From contig CAVRTB010000004.1 in NCBI GenBank assembly GCA_963724065.1, positions 227,516-291,515 of the forward strand: a stretch of 64,000 nucleotides of DNA, written 5' to 3'. Position 1 is the first letter of the stretch, and each line of letters starts with the position of its first letter. The DNA is from DASRIA01 sp963724065 (lineage in GTDB: Bacteria; Actinomycetota; Thermoleophilia; Solirubrobacterales; JBBDJG01). Shown here piece after piece: positions 40,067-48,275 of the stretch. The notes beneath the pieces were generated by a model. It searched no databases. It had not been told where the DNA came from and saw only the letters and a program-made list of their open reading frames with translations. The position numbers and the translations under genes were made by a program.

Positions 40067-42847
40067 CTACTGGTCTTTGGGGTCCAGTGTCCGGAGGCTC
40101 AGGGCCATCTGGCTGCGTGAGGAGACGCCCAACTTGGCGTAAATTCTGCTCAAGTGGTGCTCGACAGTGCGGACGCTGAGCACGAGCGCGTCGGCGACCT
40201 CGCGATTCGAGTGGCCGGCGGCGACCAGATCGGCAACGGCGCGCTCGGCCGAGGTCAGTTCGGTCGGCGCGGCGCCGCGCGCCCGACGCCGGCGACGCTG
40301 GCTGCACGCGGCGATCTCCTCGTCGCAACGCTGGACGAACGGTGTCGCGCCGAGGCGATCGAAGAAGCCACGTGCGACCACAAGCTGCTCGGCCGCCGCT
40401 CGAGGGTGCCCGGCCCGCCGCAATTCGATGCCGTGGTCGAAATGGGCCTGCGCCGCTTCGAACGGCATAGGGATCTCCTCGAACGCGGCGGCGGCCGCCG
40501 CCAACTCGGCCGCCGCCGTCTGGTGATCGCCGCGGCCGCCGGCCAGGACACCTCGCAGGCGAGCGGCGGCGGCAGATGTCGATGGTGTGGGCCGGCTTTC
40601 GGCGAACTTCGTGAGCCGCTCGGCGTGGGGGACGGCTTCGTCGAGCCGTCCCAGCCGCACAAGCGCGATGCCGTAGAGCACGCGCCACGGGACAAGCGCC
40701 TGGTCGTCGGCCTGCGACAGCATGTCGGCGGCTGCGGCCATCGTCGACAGGGCGTCAAGCACCCCCTTATGGTCGCCGCGCGCCGACGCGAGCCGAGCGC
40801 TGGCGAGCCACGTCATGCCCAAGGCCTGGTACGAGCCCCGCAACGCGAGCAGCGCGTAGGCCTCCTTTAGCGCAACGTCGGCCGCGTCCCACTCACCGCG
40901 CCCCGCCGCAACCCCGACCGACATTGCCAGCGCCAGCGAGGTGAGTTGCGGGATGCCCCCCTCGCCTGCCGCCTGACAGGCTTCCTCGCCGTGGCGGGCA
41001 GCAAAGTCCCAGAGCCCGATGCGGTAGTTCACGTCGGTGAGAAGCGACTGCGCCTCGACGTACTTGTGCGGCGGCCCTACCCGCATGTAGCGGTCGGCGC
41101 AGTCGCTCAGGTCGGCCATGGCGGCTACGAGCTGGTCGTTGAACAGCCCGAAAACGCCGCGCGCCAGCAGGCCGGGGGCGGTCGCGCCTTCGGTGAAGCT
41201 CGGCGGGACGCGTTCATCGAGCAGCTCACCAGCCTCGGCGACCTTGCCGCTGGTGATGAGTGCGAAGACAAGGTCCGTGAGCGGATCCTCGCCAAGCAGG
41301 TCGTGGCCAATTGGAAGCACCTCGACGGCGCGGCGAGCCCACTCGAGGCCTTCAGCCGAACGGAGCTGGCCCTGCATCGCGTCCGACATGCGGAGTGCGA
41401 TCCGCGACGCCAGTTCGAAGTCGGTCGACGGATCGACCAACTCCCACGCCGCGGCGAGTAGGGCTTCGGCGTCGCCGAAGCGTGAGTCGGCAGTCGCGGC
41501 CGTGCCTCCGAGCAGCAGCCGCATCGGGTGGTCGTGCTGCGGGTCGAACTCCGTATCGAGCCCGAACGCGAGCGCGTCACCGCCGTAGTTGCGGTACATC
41601 GATGCGGTGAGGTGACGGCGTTGGCGGGAACGTTCGGTCGACGACACCCGATCGGCGAGTTCGAGCCAGGCGGTCGCATCGGTCCAGGCACCCGCCCGGG
41701 CGAGCGAGTCGGCGACGGCGTCGGCTTGCGAGGCCAGCGCTTCGTCGGGGCCGGGCGCCCCGCGGAGCTGGTGGAGGAGGCGCTCGCGCTCGTCGGTGAC
41801 AAGGTTCGTGGCGCCACGGTGTAGTACCGCCAAGCGGTCGAGCCCGACGTCGTAGTACACCGCACTCCGCGTCGTGGACCCGAGGAACCGGATGAACGAG
41901 CCGGCCCGCTCCGCGGCAAGGATGTTCGCCCGTTCGGCGGCTTCGAGCGCCGACATCGCATCGTCGCCGAGGCCCGCGAGTTCCGCAGCCACGCTCAGCC
42001 GGCACCGCACTCCCAACACCGCCGCCGCGATGATGAGCATGACGGCGTCAGCCGGCAGCGAGGCGATACGGGCCAAGACCAGTTCGGCCACGGAATGGGG
42101 TGCCGGCAGCGGCCGGGCGACGTCACTTTCGAGGGCCGAGGCGCCTAGCTCGTGTAGGAGTGCCAGGGCGTGTTTCGGGTTACCGTCGGTATGCATTCGC
42201 AGGCGATCGCGCTGGCCAGCGGTCGACTTGGTCACACCGGCACTGCGCAGAAATGAGGCAAACGCTGCGTCGTCCAGACCCTCGAGCTTGATACGGAGCC
42301 GGGCGTCGTCGGCCAGTCGTGTGAGGCTGGCAGGCAGGGCACCGAGGCCGTCGGGTCGACTCGCGAGGACAACAAGGACACGGGAACCGCCGAGGCGGCG
42401 TATGGCGAACCCCAGCGCTTCGAGCGACGACGCATCGGCCCATTGCGCGTCATCCACAATCGCCACTAGCGCCGCAGGCTCTGTCGCCGCCCGCCACGTG
42501 TCGACGAGGCGCGATCCAACCGCGAACGCGCTATCACTCGGCTGCACGACCGTTGGCTCGAGTTGGCCGACGACACCGAATGCCAGACCCGCTTCTAGCT
42601 CGTCGCCGCTGGCACGCACGACGCGCATGCCCAGACGTTCGCCTTCGGCGACGACGTGGTTCAGAACGGCGGTCTTGCCGACGCCGGCGCTGCCTACGAC
42701 GAGCGCGACCTGGACCGTTCCCCCGATCGCGGCGGCCAGCGCGGCGGCGAGCGTCTCCACCTCCGCGTCACGACCGACGACGCTTGCTACCGCCGCTTCG
42801 CTGTCCATCGCCCCTCGCATGCTCACGATCTGAACAAATCGGAGCAT
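40067..42847 (-). CDS. LAL-type LuxR family transcriptional regulator with AAA ATPase domain
   Basis: The product is about 926 residues from ATG 42847; ATGs at 42820 and 42808 are equally possible. It has an N-terminal AAA/NACHT-like ATPase with Walker A VVGSAGVGKTAVL and Walker B VAIVDDAQWAD. A long helical TPR-like region follows (about 330-850). A C-terminal LuxR helix-turn-helix comes last, LTSAERAVADLVAAGHSNRE then VADALVLSVRTVEHHLSRIY. Such LAL regulators integrate nucleotide and ligand signals to activate neighbouring operons. It lies directly upstream of the small ORF and giant RTX gene on the same strand and is the obvious candidate regulator. No frameshift was seen. Confidence 0.88.
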   Translation of the reverse strand: MLRFVQIVSMRGAMDSEAAVASVVGRDAEVETLAAALAAAIGGTVQVALVVGSAGVGKTAVLNHVVAEGERLGMRVVRASGDELEAGLAFGVVGQLEPTVVQPSDSAFAVGSRLVDTWRAATEPAALVAIVDDAQWADASSLEALGFAIRRLGGSRVLVVLASRPDGLGALPASLTRLADDARLRIKLEGLDDAAFASFLRSAGVTKSTAGQRDRLRMHTDGNPKHALALLHELGASALESDVARPLPAPHSVAELVLARIASLPADAVMLIIAAAVLGVRCRLSVAAELAGLGDDAMSALEAAERANILAAERAGSFIRFLGSTTRSAVYYDVGLDRLAVLHRGATNLVTDERERLLHQLRGAPGPDEALASQADAVADSLARAGAWTDATAWLELADRVSSTERSRQRRHLTASMYRNYGGDALAFGLDTEFDPQHDHPMRLLLGGTAATADSRFGDAEALLAAAWELVDPSTDFELASRIALRMSDAMQGQLRSAEGLEWARRAVEVLPIGHDLLGEDPLTDLVFALITSGKVAEAGELLDERVPPSFTEGATAPGLLARGVFGLFNDQLVAAMADLSDCADRYMRVGPPHKYVEAQSLLTDVNYRIGLWDFAARHGEEACQAAGEGGIPQLTSLALAMSVGVAAGRGEWDAADVALKEAYALLALRGSYQALGMTWLASARLASARGDHKGVLDALSTMAAAADMLSQADDQALVPWRVLYGIALVRLGRLDEAVPHAERLTKFAESRPTPSTSAAAARLRGVLAGGRGDHQTAAAELAAAAAAFEEIPMPFEAAQAHFDHGIELRRAGHPRAAAEQLVVARGFFDRLGATPFVQRCDEEIAACSQRRRRRARGAAPTELTSAERAVADLVAAGHSNREVADALVLSVRTVEHHLSRIYAKLGVSSRSQMALSLRTLDPKDQ

Positions 42848-43090
42848 ACGACCCCCGGTCGTCCCCTGCTCTAGTCCGGCCGCGGCGTGCGGCGGAGCGG
42901 CCGCACCGTGCCGTCGGCGTGCGGCATTCAATTCCCGAGTCGTGGATCTCGTCGCCCGGCGTCTGGGGAAGACCAGCATCGGGAGGTGGTCGTGCGTCGA
43001 GCGTGACGGTCGCGCTCTCGCCCGGCGGTGCGTCGCCGGGGCGCTCGAACGGTAGCGATGACTTGCCGCCGTGAATGAGGCGCCTCGGGC

Positions 43091-43390
43091 ATGAACGGCG
43101 CGACGGTGCGGATCAATCTCGAGCAACGCAAAAACGAGCTACGGCGGGCGCAGGCGCGCGCCGACGCAACGTTGGCAGAGGTCCGGCGGGATGAGCAGGA
43201 AGTCACGGCGGCCGACTCGTCCCTGCGGACCAGTCTCGCCAAGGTCAAAGGCGAGTTGGCGCAGCTCTTCGCTGCCGAACAGTCACGGCGCGCGATCAGG
43301 AGCGAGGCGACGGCTCGGAAGCAGGTGCCGAAGCAGACCTTCTACCGGCTCTATCGGCGAACCAAGGACATCCACGCGAGCCTGCCGTAG
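43091..43390 (+). CDS. Possible small coiled-coil protein
   Basis: This 99-residue frame starts MNGATVRINLEQRKNELRR and is rich in Glu, Arg and Ala with heptad-like spacing throughout residues 8-75, so a coiled coil is predicted. The C-terminus is basic. It has no recognised domain, and the ribosome-binding site is weak. It lies in the 590-base gap between the LuxR regulator and the monooxygenase gene. It could be spurious. The 240 bases before it hold nothing else recognisable apart from the expected LuxR promoter. Confidence 0.35.
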   Translation: MNGATVRINLEQRKNELRRAQARADATLAEVRRDEQEVTAADSSLRTSLAKVKGELAQLFAAEQSRRAIRSEATARKQVPKQTFYRLYRRTKDIHASLP

Positions 43391-43440
43391 CCGAGAGAAT
43401 CGACGACATGTCGGGCGCTTCGTTTGGCGGAACGTCGGGT

Positions 43441-44666
43441 CTAGCGGTGCCTCGAGGCAACGATGTTCTCGGCGAGGACAGCCGCATCCTCGGCTACTCC
43501 CAGGAGCGTTGCCGACATGCGCTTGCGCTGAAAGTGAACACCCATGAAATGCAGCCCGGGCACGATCGTGCTGGATCCGTCGTGTTGGATCGGGAATCCC
43601 ATCTCGTCGAAGGCATCCGGGAAGCCGACCCAACTCGTGTAGTCCGGCCTGTATCCGGACGTGAAAATGACGGCGCCGACGCCGGCGAGCTTTAGACGCT
43701 CCAGTGGGTTCGCTTCAAAGGGTGGCGGCGGCGGCATCTCCGGTGCGTCAACGCCTCGCTCCGCACAGGTCTTTCGAATGACTCCGCAAAAGTCGTTGTA
43801 TCGAGCATCGCCGAAGGCGACGGAATCAGCGAGGTCGCGGCGCGAAATGAGCGACGTCGTCCGCAACGCCGATGAAATGACCCAGCAAGTGGACGCCCAT
43901 GGCTTGCAGTGTTCGGTAGTGAAGGTCGTGGCCCCCTCGGCGGCCGCTCGCCAGGACGTTGCCTACCAATCGCGCCGCTGGGCTGGGCAGATCAGCCAAC
44001 GTTTGGTCCCTCAATGGTGTTTCGAGGATCCAGGACACAAAGTCACGCCCGCCGAGTCTCCGATATATCCATGGCGCGCGCCCACATGCGAGATATGTAT
44101 CCCGTCCATCCTCGGTCAGCTCCTCGGCCAGCTGACAGCCGGTCTGGCCACCGCCGACGATCAACACCTCGCCCGGCGGCAGTGCTCCGGGATTGGAGTA
44201 GTCCTCCGCGTCGATGACATGCAGAAATGCCGGCAGTTGGTCGGCTCCAGCCGGCCGATGTGGCTTCTGGAAAGCGCCCGACGCGAGCACGACTTCCCTG
44301 GCGCGGATGTCTCCCGCTGACGTGTTCAGTAAGAACCCGCCTTCGGCGGTCGAGTTGCAGCGCGCACACATCGATGCCCTCGCGGACAGGAGCCTTGAAG
44401 CTCTGGGCATAGCCGACGAGGTGATCCACGATGTCGTCCCGAGGCATGAACCCATCCGGATCGTCGCCGTTGTACTTCCCCTCCGGCAGTTGCACGGTCC
44501 AGTTCGGAGTTACCAGGCAGAAGCTGTCCCAGCGGCCACGCCAGCTCTCACCGACTTGGCCACGCTCGAGAATGACGTGTTCGACGTCTGCCTGAGAAAG
44601 CTCGTGGCTCAGCGAGAGCCCGGCCTGCCCGCCACCGATCACTGCGATGTCAACGACTTCTGTCAT
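43441..44666 (-). CDS. FAD-dependent monooxygenase (CzcO/FMO-like, two frameshifts)
   Basis: The start is ATG 44666 (MTEVVDIAVIGGGQAGLSLS). The first dinucleotide site GGGQAG and the FMO-type QVGESWRGRWDSF are in the first frame. The frame breaks near 44360, and the second nucleotide-binding site VLIVGGGQTGCQLAEEL with GRAPWIYRR is in the next. A second break near 43835 leads to the C-terminal part, with VIFTSGYRPDYTSW and ending VASRHR. The assembled product is about 408 residues. It resembles NADPH-dependent flavin monooxygenases acting on small organic substrates. The HxlR regulator gene lies immediately upstream on the same strand. Confidence 0.78.
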
Positions 44667-45393
44667 GAAGCCAAATGTGCTCCCGTCCCCATGACCGAAC
44701 AAGTACGAAAAATGGACGTGCGCTAACTCGCGGACTTGATCCCCGCGAATGCGCTCGGTGAGAACCAGGTTGGGAAACCGCCGCGAGCGAGCGGACGCCA
44801 TCCACGACGATGTGCCCCTCCCGTGTTGCCTCCGCCCATGTGCTTTGACGGAAGTGCCAGCGGACGAACCATTCCGGGTCAGCCGTGATCATGAGGTCCT
44901 CGTCGCCGCCGGGATGGGTGGCACAAGCCTCGAACTCACCGTTGTCGACCAACGCCCACGCCGTGAATCTGCGCCGCCCGGTGAACGTGAACTGAACGAC
45001 CAGCCGGCGATCCGGCAACCGGTCGTGGATGACGGTTTTGCCGAGAGCCCAGAGCACCATCCCCGGATCGAGGTGCTCTGGCGCGACTTCCAACCAACGC
45101 ATCCCCCAGTTCCCCAGCGCCATAACGACGTCCAGAAGCTCAAGTCCAGCTGGCGTCAGTTCGTACGTCGAGCCGCGCCCGGTCGGGTTCCGGTGTCGCT
45201 CGAGAATGCCGTATCGCTCCAACTTCTGAAGTCGTTGGACGAGCAGAGTCTTGGGAATACCCGGCGCGCCCTTCTCAATCGCCGAATACGTGTTGCAGCC
45301 GGCCAGCAGGTTCCGAACGATGATTGGTGTCCAACGCTCGCCCAGAACCTCCGACGCTCGCGCGACGGGGCAGAACTGGTTATAGGTGGTCAC
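44650..45393 (-). CDS. HxlR-family winged-helix regulator with C-terminal sterol-carrier-like domain
   Basis: From GTG 45393 the product starts TTYNQFCPVARASEVLGERW, the HxlR signature with the redox-type Cys. A winged helix follows (GIPKTLLVQRLQKLERYGIL, NPTGRGSTYELTPAGLELL), and then about 120 residues of an SCP2-like domain (LVVQFTFTGRRRFTAWALVD). After the segment HIVVDGVRSLA the frame looks disturbed near 44790; the alternative frame offers RRFPNLVLTERIRGDQVREL as a better tail, so a frameshift is likely. It is divergent from the SDR gene and upstream of the monooxygenase, and probably controls one or both. Confidence 0.78.
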   Translation of the reverse strand: MTTYNQFCPVARASEVLGERWTPIIVRNLLAGCNTYSAIEKGAPGIPKTLLVQRLQKLERYGILERHRNPTGRGSTYELTPAGLELLDVVMALGNWGMRWLEVAPEHLDPGMVLWALGKTVIHDRLPDRRLVVQFTFTGRRRFTAWALVDNGEFEACATHPGGDEDLMITADPEWFVRWHFRQSTWAEATREGHIVVDGVRSLAAVSQPGSHRAHSRGSSPRVSARPFFVLVRSWGREHIWLHDRSR

Positions 45394-45497
45394 GGCTTCA
45401 GCGTCGCATGAGATCGGCCGTGTAGCTACTCCACTTTTTGTACTAGCTCCCCGCTCCCGTCTGCGACAACCTCCCTTATCGAGAAGAGGAGGCACAG

Positions 45498-46336
45498 ATG
45501 ACCCTCGAAGGCAGAGTCGCGCTTGTCACGGGAGGCAGTCGCGGCATCGGCCGGGCCACCGCGATCGCCCTCGCCGGAGACGGCGCGGATGTTGCAGTCA
45601 ACTTCGTAAGCAATGAAGACGCGGCCCGCGAGGTTGTCGAGCAGGTCGAGAAGCTGGGCGACGCGCGTTGGCATATCGAGCCGACGTGGGCGACCTCGAG
45701 CAGGTCGAGTCGATGACGGCAGGGGTTCTCGACGACTTCGGGTTTGTGGACATCCTCGTGAACAACGCCTTTGCCTTCCCGACGTACGCCAACATTGTCC
45801 AGACACCGATCGCCGAGTTCGACCGTCAGTTCCGTGTCAGCGCACTCGGACCGGCTCGCCTGGTTCAGCTTCTGATTCCGAAGATGCGAGAGCGCGGTCG
45901 CGGCGACATCGTCATGGTCTCCAGTGTCGCAACCAAGCTGTTCAACCAGTATCAGTCCTCATACCAAGTGACGAAGGCCGCCATGGAAGCCCTCGCGCTC
46001 TGTGTTGCGCGCGAACAGCGTTGCCACGGCATCCGAGCCAACGTGGTGCGCCCGGGCTTGATCGCCACGGACTCCGGCCATAGCGCCACCATGCTGTTTG
46101 GCTCGCCGGACATCGATGAGCTCGATCGCCGCAGCCCGACGGGGCGGATGGGGCGCCCGGACGATGTCGCCAATGTCATTCGCTTCCTAGTCTCAGAAGC
46201 GGCGTCCTTCGTTTCTGGTCAACGGATCGACGTTGACGCGGGCGGCGATCTCGCGACTCGTGTCGATGCGTGGACAGACCAAGGCGTGAAGGACATGGCT
46301 GAAGCCTTCCAACAATTGCCCGAGGTAAAGCGGTAG
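45498..46336 (+). CDS. Short-chain dehydrogenase/reductase (one frameshift)
   Basis: The classical SDR starts MTLEGRVALVTGGSRGIGRA, with the TGxxxGIG cofactor loop. The frame breaks near 45670 and resumes with YRADVGDLEQVESMTAGVLD. The NNA motif (ILVNNAFAFP), the catalytic Ser in MVSSVATK and YQVTK (Tyr, Lys) follow, then RPDDVANVIRFLVSEAASFV and SGQRIDVDAGG. About 279 residues. It probably uses NADP(H) or NAD(H) on a hydroxy or keto substrate. The 104-base divergent spacer with the HxlR gene suggests shared control. It ends just before a terminator hairpin. Confidence 0.85.
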
Positions 46337-46350
46337 CAGACTTCGAGTGA

Positions 46351-46383
46351 CGAAGGGCCCGGCGCTTCGCACCAGGCCCTTCG
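46351..46383. terminator. Hairpin terminator, right arm duplicated beyond the IS481 element
   Basis: A nine-base perfect stem CGAAGGGCC/GGCCCTTCG closes a 15-base loop directly after the SDR gene. It could also end transcripts from the right. The right arm and flanks (CACCAGGCCCTTCGATC) recur at 48032-48048 on the far side of the IS, consistent with insertion at this hairpin. Confidence 0.55.
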
Positions 46384-46386
46384 ATC
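46370..46386. repeat. 17-bp direct repeat, left copy (IS481 target duplication)
   Basis: CACCAGGCCCTTCGATC is identical to 48032-48048. The two copies directly abut the inverted termini of the IS481 element, as expected for a target-site duplication, though 17 bp is at the long end for the family. Confidence 0.55.
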
Positions 46387-48031
46387 TGTCGAGGTCCGGC
46401 ACCCGTGTCGCAGATTGGCTCCGGTTCCTATGCCACACCTGAGGACCTCCTCGGCTTGCCGTTGGGCTGGGCAAGAGCGCCGAACTCCTTGGACTTGTCG
46501 TGTCGTGCGCGATGCGTTCGCACCAACTGGCCGTCGATTGTGATTTGGACGGTCTCGCCGACGAGCCGGACGCCCGCCAGCATGCCGCGGTATCGATTTC
46601 CGACGCGGTAGCTGGTTCCGGCGAAACTCAGCGATCCCGATTTGGCATCAACGCCACGGAAGACCTCGTCGCCCTTTGTCGGCCGGGCCGGCTTGGTCAC
46701 CTTGGCCCGGCGGTCCATGTGCTCGTCGTCTTCTTGCAGATGGCGCTTGGCATGGGTGGCGACGACTACGCCGTTGTGGCTCACGTTGAGGAGTCCGTCG
46801 TGCGATTCGACCCTGACGGACTGCCCGCTGAGATAGCGGCCCACGTGATAGCGGTGATTGAGGATCGAGATGCGACCTTTGTCATCGACGCGGCGGATGA
46901 CGAACTTCGCCGGCTCGACGTCGGCTTGGGCCTCGAGCTCGCCATCGACGATGTCGAAGGCGGCGGGTCGTGCCAGCTCGAAGCGTTTGACCGGTGCGAC
47001 ATCGCCGATGGCCTGATGCTCGCGGGTGGTGTTGTAGTCGGCAACCCAGGCGTCGAGCGCGGCCTGCGCATCGGCGAGGTTGACCAAGACCGCGTCGGTG
47101 AAGAACTCCTTGCGCATCGTCTTGTGCAGACGCTCGATCTTGCCCGTCGTGGTCGGCGAGTAGGGCGCGGTGAGGATGTGGCGGATCCCGTTGTCATGGC
47201 AGATCCGGTCGAACAGGACCTGGGCCGGCTTAGGCGCCCGCAATCCGGTGAAGACCTTGCCGTTGTCGGTGAGGATTTGCTCAGGGACCCCGTGGCGGCG
47301 CAGCGCCTCGACCAGCGCGTCGCAGACGGGCTTGGCGGTGGCTCGCAGCACGAGGCGGGCGCAGACACAGAACCTCGAGTGATCGTCGATGCCGGTGACC
47401 ACCGACAGCTTGGTGCCGTCGGTGAGGAACACCTCGCCCATCACATCCATCTGCCACAGCTCCATGGCCCGGGAGCGCTCCCAGCGCCGGTAGTCCTCGC
47501 GACGTCGACGGCGGGCCTTGGGCTCGATCAGGCGGTGGCGGACCAGCGCCCGATAGATCGCCGAACGTGAGGGCGGCGCGTCCAGTTCGCGTCGCAGGCG
47601 GTTGAGGATGGTCCTCGGCCCCCAACCGGGATGGGCCCGGCGCAGCTCGACGATGCGGGCTTCGACCGCCGCGTCGACCTGGTGCGGACACCGGTCGGGC
47701 TTGGAGCTGCGGTCCGCCAACTCGCCCAGCCCGCCGGAGGCATAGCGCAGGAGCCAGCGATGCAGCGTGCGTCGGTTGACGCCATAGCGCGTGGCCACGT
47801 CGGTGACGCTCGCACCCGTGTCGAGCACCTCGCGGACGGCCAGATACCGCTGCTCAACCATCGACAGCTCCTGCAACATCCGCGCCTCCTTGACTCGGCT
47901 TGGCCGAAGTCAAACGGGTGGAGCAAGTGAGACACAGGAGCCGGAGCCGGTGTCGCCAAAGAGCCGAAGCCGGGCCGGATCGTGGGACATGGCTGCCGAA
48001 GCCGATGTGAGACAGACCTACCGGTCTCTCA
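46387..48031 (-). mobile_element. IS481-family insertion sequence, about 1.65 kb
   Basis: The element carries one full-length transposase gene. Its ends are imperfect inverted repeats starting with TG: the left reads TGTCGAGGTCCGGCACCCGT and the right, complemented, TGAGAGACCGGTAGGTCTGT; both continue with a TGTC..CA..T.GGCT.CGG pattern over about 38 bases. The flanking 17-bp direct repeats define the boundaries. It is inserted at a terminator between the SDR gene and the broken tRNA-Met fragment. The transposase lacks frameshifts, so the element may be active. Confidence 0.65.
46428..47879 (-). CDS. IS481-family DDE transposase
   Basis: The 483-residue protein starts MLQELSMVEQRYLAVREVLD. 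A helix-turn-helix follows (VTDVATRYGVNRRTLHRWLL), then an HTH_29-like segment and an integrase (rve) domain with the catalytic triad D in LWQMDVMGEV, D in ILTDNGKVF and E in GKIERLHKTMRKEF. A C-terminal beta-rich region with repeated RVDDKGRISILNHRYHVGR follows, typical of this IS group. It is the only protein in the element. Translation continues close to both ends of the IS. Confidence 0.93.
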   Translation of the reverse strand: MLQELSMVEQRYLAVREVLDTGASVTDVATRYGVNRRTLHRWLLRYASGGLGELADRSSKPDRCPHQVDAAVEARIVELRRAHPGWGPRTILNRLRRELDAPPSRSAIYRALVRHRLIEPKARRRRREDYRRWERSRAMELWQMDVMGEVFLTDGTKLSVVTGIDDHSRFCVCARLVLRATAKPVCDALVEALRRHGVPEQILTDNGKVFTGLRAPKPAQVLFDRICHDNGIRHILTAPYSPTTTGKIERLHKTMRKEFFTDAVLVNLADAQAALDAWVADYNTTREHQAIGDVAPVKRFELARPAAFDIVDGELEAQADVEPAKFVIRRVDDKGRISILNHRYHVGRYLSGQSVRVESHDGLLNVSHNGVVVATHAKRHLQEDDEHMDRRAKVTKPARPTKGDEVFRGVDAKSGSLSFAGTSYRVGNRYRGMLAGVRLVGETVQITIDGQLVRTHRARHDKSKEFGALAQPNGKPRRSSGVA

Positions 48032-48048
48032 CACCAGGCCCTTCGATC
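48032..48048. repeat. 17-bp direct repeat, right copy
   Basis: This is identical to 46370-46386 and directly abuts the right terminus of the IS481 element. It contains the right arm of the terminator hairpin that stands intact on the left side. Confidence 0.55.
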
Positions 48049-48051
48049 AAT

Positions 48052-48103
48052 TGGTGGCGGGGGCAGGATTTGAACCTGCGACCTTCGGGTTATGAGTCCG
48101 ACG
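48052..48103 (-). pseudogene. tRNA-Met(CAU) 3' half, 5' half missing
   Basis: On the minus strand this gives GGACTCATAACCCGAAGGTC followed by a perfect T-arm (GCAGG-TTCAAAT-CCTGC), acceptor CCCCGCC, discriminator A and encoded CCA. The upstream side (CGATACGTCGG and beyond) bears no D-arm or 5' acceptor strand. The breakpoint at the anticodon arm is where tyrosine integrases commonly recombine, so this is probably an attL/attR remnant. It lies between the IS481 element and the AbiE pair. Confidence 0.7.
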
Positions 48104-48275
48104 TATCGCTCTTCGCGTGTGGGCGCTGGTGGGCGGTAGGTCCGTCGTGAGGGCTCTCGTACCTGGTCAGCCGCCACATCGGGAATCGCGCCGGTCCCTC
48201 TCGTGGTCGCTCGGGCCATGTGAGGGGCGCGAGTCGTGGTGACAATTTGGTGACATGCGGCGGGCGCGATTTCAC

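Noticed and set aside
48052..48103. Considered as a functional tRNA-Met gene
   Set aside because: The D-arm and 5' acceptor strand are missing from the upstream side, so only the 3' half is present.
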